Origin: Kaistella gelatinilytica
GTDB taxonomy: Bacteria; Bacteroidota; Bacteroidia; Flavobacteriales; Weeksellaceae
Assembly (NCBI RefSeq): GCF_015679325.1
Contig: NZ_JADPVI010000002.1
Coordinates: 300,798 to 364,797, forward strand
Length of the DNA: 64,000 nt
Direction of reading: 5' to 3'
Under the pieces are notes generated by a model. That model searched no databases. It saw only the letters and a list, made by a program, of their open reading frames with translations, and was not told where the DNA came from. Made by a program: the position numbers and the translations under genes. The first letter of the stretch is position 1. Every line of letters begins with the position of its first letter. Of the stretch, positions 63,688-64,000 are shown one piece after another.

Positions 63688-64000
63688 ATGAAATATATAA
63701 TCCTCTCCTTACTCTCAGCAGTTTTACTCAGTATTTCCTGGCCCACTTACGGCATTCCCTTCTTTATATTTTTCGCCCTCGTTCCACTTCTCATCATGGA
63801 ACACGACATTTCAAAATTTTCAAAAATTAAAAACAAAGGCAGAGTCATTTACGGCTTAACTTTTCTCACTTTTCTGATTTGGGATATCGTAACGACTGGT
63901 TGGTTGTACGGCGCGAGAAATCCCGATGGATCGCATGCTTTACTGGCGGTCGTATTTCCGGTTTTGTTTAATGCTTTCTTATATTCCTTTATTTTTCAAT
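63688..64000 (+). CDS. lnt: Apolipoprotein N-acyltransferase, N-terminal part, cut by the window end
   Basis: The first 104 codons are visible: MKYIILSLLSAVLLSISWPT, FFIFFALVPLLIMEHDI, LTFLTFLIWDIVTTGWLYGA and LLAVVFPVLFNAFLYSFIFQ. These are the N-terminal membrane helices of Lnt, with the conserved S(W)P.YG.. start and TTGWLY. Lnt adds the third acyl chain to lipoproteins. The catalytic nitrilase domain lies beyond the window. Confidence 0.88.
   Translation, partial: MKYIILSLLSAVLLSISWPTYGIPFFIFFALVPLLIMEHDISKFSKIKNKGRVIYGLTFLTFLIWDIVTTGWLYGARNPDGSHALLAVVFPVLFNAFLYSFIFQ

Overview
The window comes from a low-GC Bacteroidota chromosome, most likely Flavobacteriia of the Chryseobacterium/Kaistella type (Weeksellaceae). 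The evidence is a type IX secretion sorting domain on a secreted protease, a PorP/SprF protein, a SusC/SusD pair, an RteC protein, the DUF3822-rsmD neighbourhood, TAnnTTTG-type -7 promoter boxes and very short leaders instead of Shine-Dalgarno sites. Genus is an inference; no rRNA is present.

Layout. 1-5.8 kb: 3' end of a secreted M4 metallopeptidase, then a gene-poor accessory stretch with a lipoprotein, a nonsense-mutated DUF559 endonuclease bracketed by repeats, a DUF3606 gene, a 49-residue membrane peptide, a small HTH regulator with an operator-like palindrome, and next to it about 290 bp predicted to make a highly folded RNA. 5.8-15.2 kb: a TlpA-like redoxin, SusC, SusD, small Cys-containing exported proteins, a MauE-like membrane protein and a membrane-anchored TPR-AraC regulator, which look like one uptake/signalling locus with a disulfide theme. 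15.2-19.3 kb: RteC, a small conserved protein, a 1.1 kb repeat field, and a four-gene translationally coupled cassette of unknown function (about 250-residue protein, DUF5675, two small membrane proteins) preceded by five CGGCA repeats and closed by a strong terminator.

19.4-47.1 kb: a large surface-polysaccharide (capsule or O-antigen) cluster, all on the minus strand. From its 5' end it has an outer-membrane beta-barrel protein, Wza-like export lipoprotein, Wzc-like tyrosine kinase, a nucleotide-sugar dehydrogenase, Wzm and Wzt ABC exporter subunits, then acyltransferases, about twelve glycosyltransferases, a WbsX-like protein, a pyruvyltransferase, a beta-propeller protein, a GH88/105-like protein and an EpsG/Wzy-like polymerase. 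One acetyltransferase carries an in-frame amber codon. No Wzx flippase or initiating sugar-phosphate transferase is seen inside the window.

47.1-64 kb: housekeeping genes (recX, glyA, an Smr-domain gene, DUF3822, rsmD, murI, hemW, porP/sprF-like, rluD-like, a PASTA protein, yicC, gmk, nadA, folB, start of lnt), separated by many dispersed palindromic repeats. An 8-bp tandem repeat of about nine units directly abuts the recX start codon. The best candidates for undescribed biology are the HTH/structured-RNA pair at 4.35-5.07 kb, the four-gene cassette at 17.5-19.3 kb, and the redoxin/SusCD/MauE/Cys-peptide locus at 5.8-15.2 kb.
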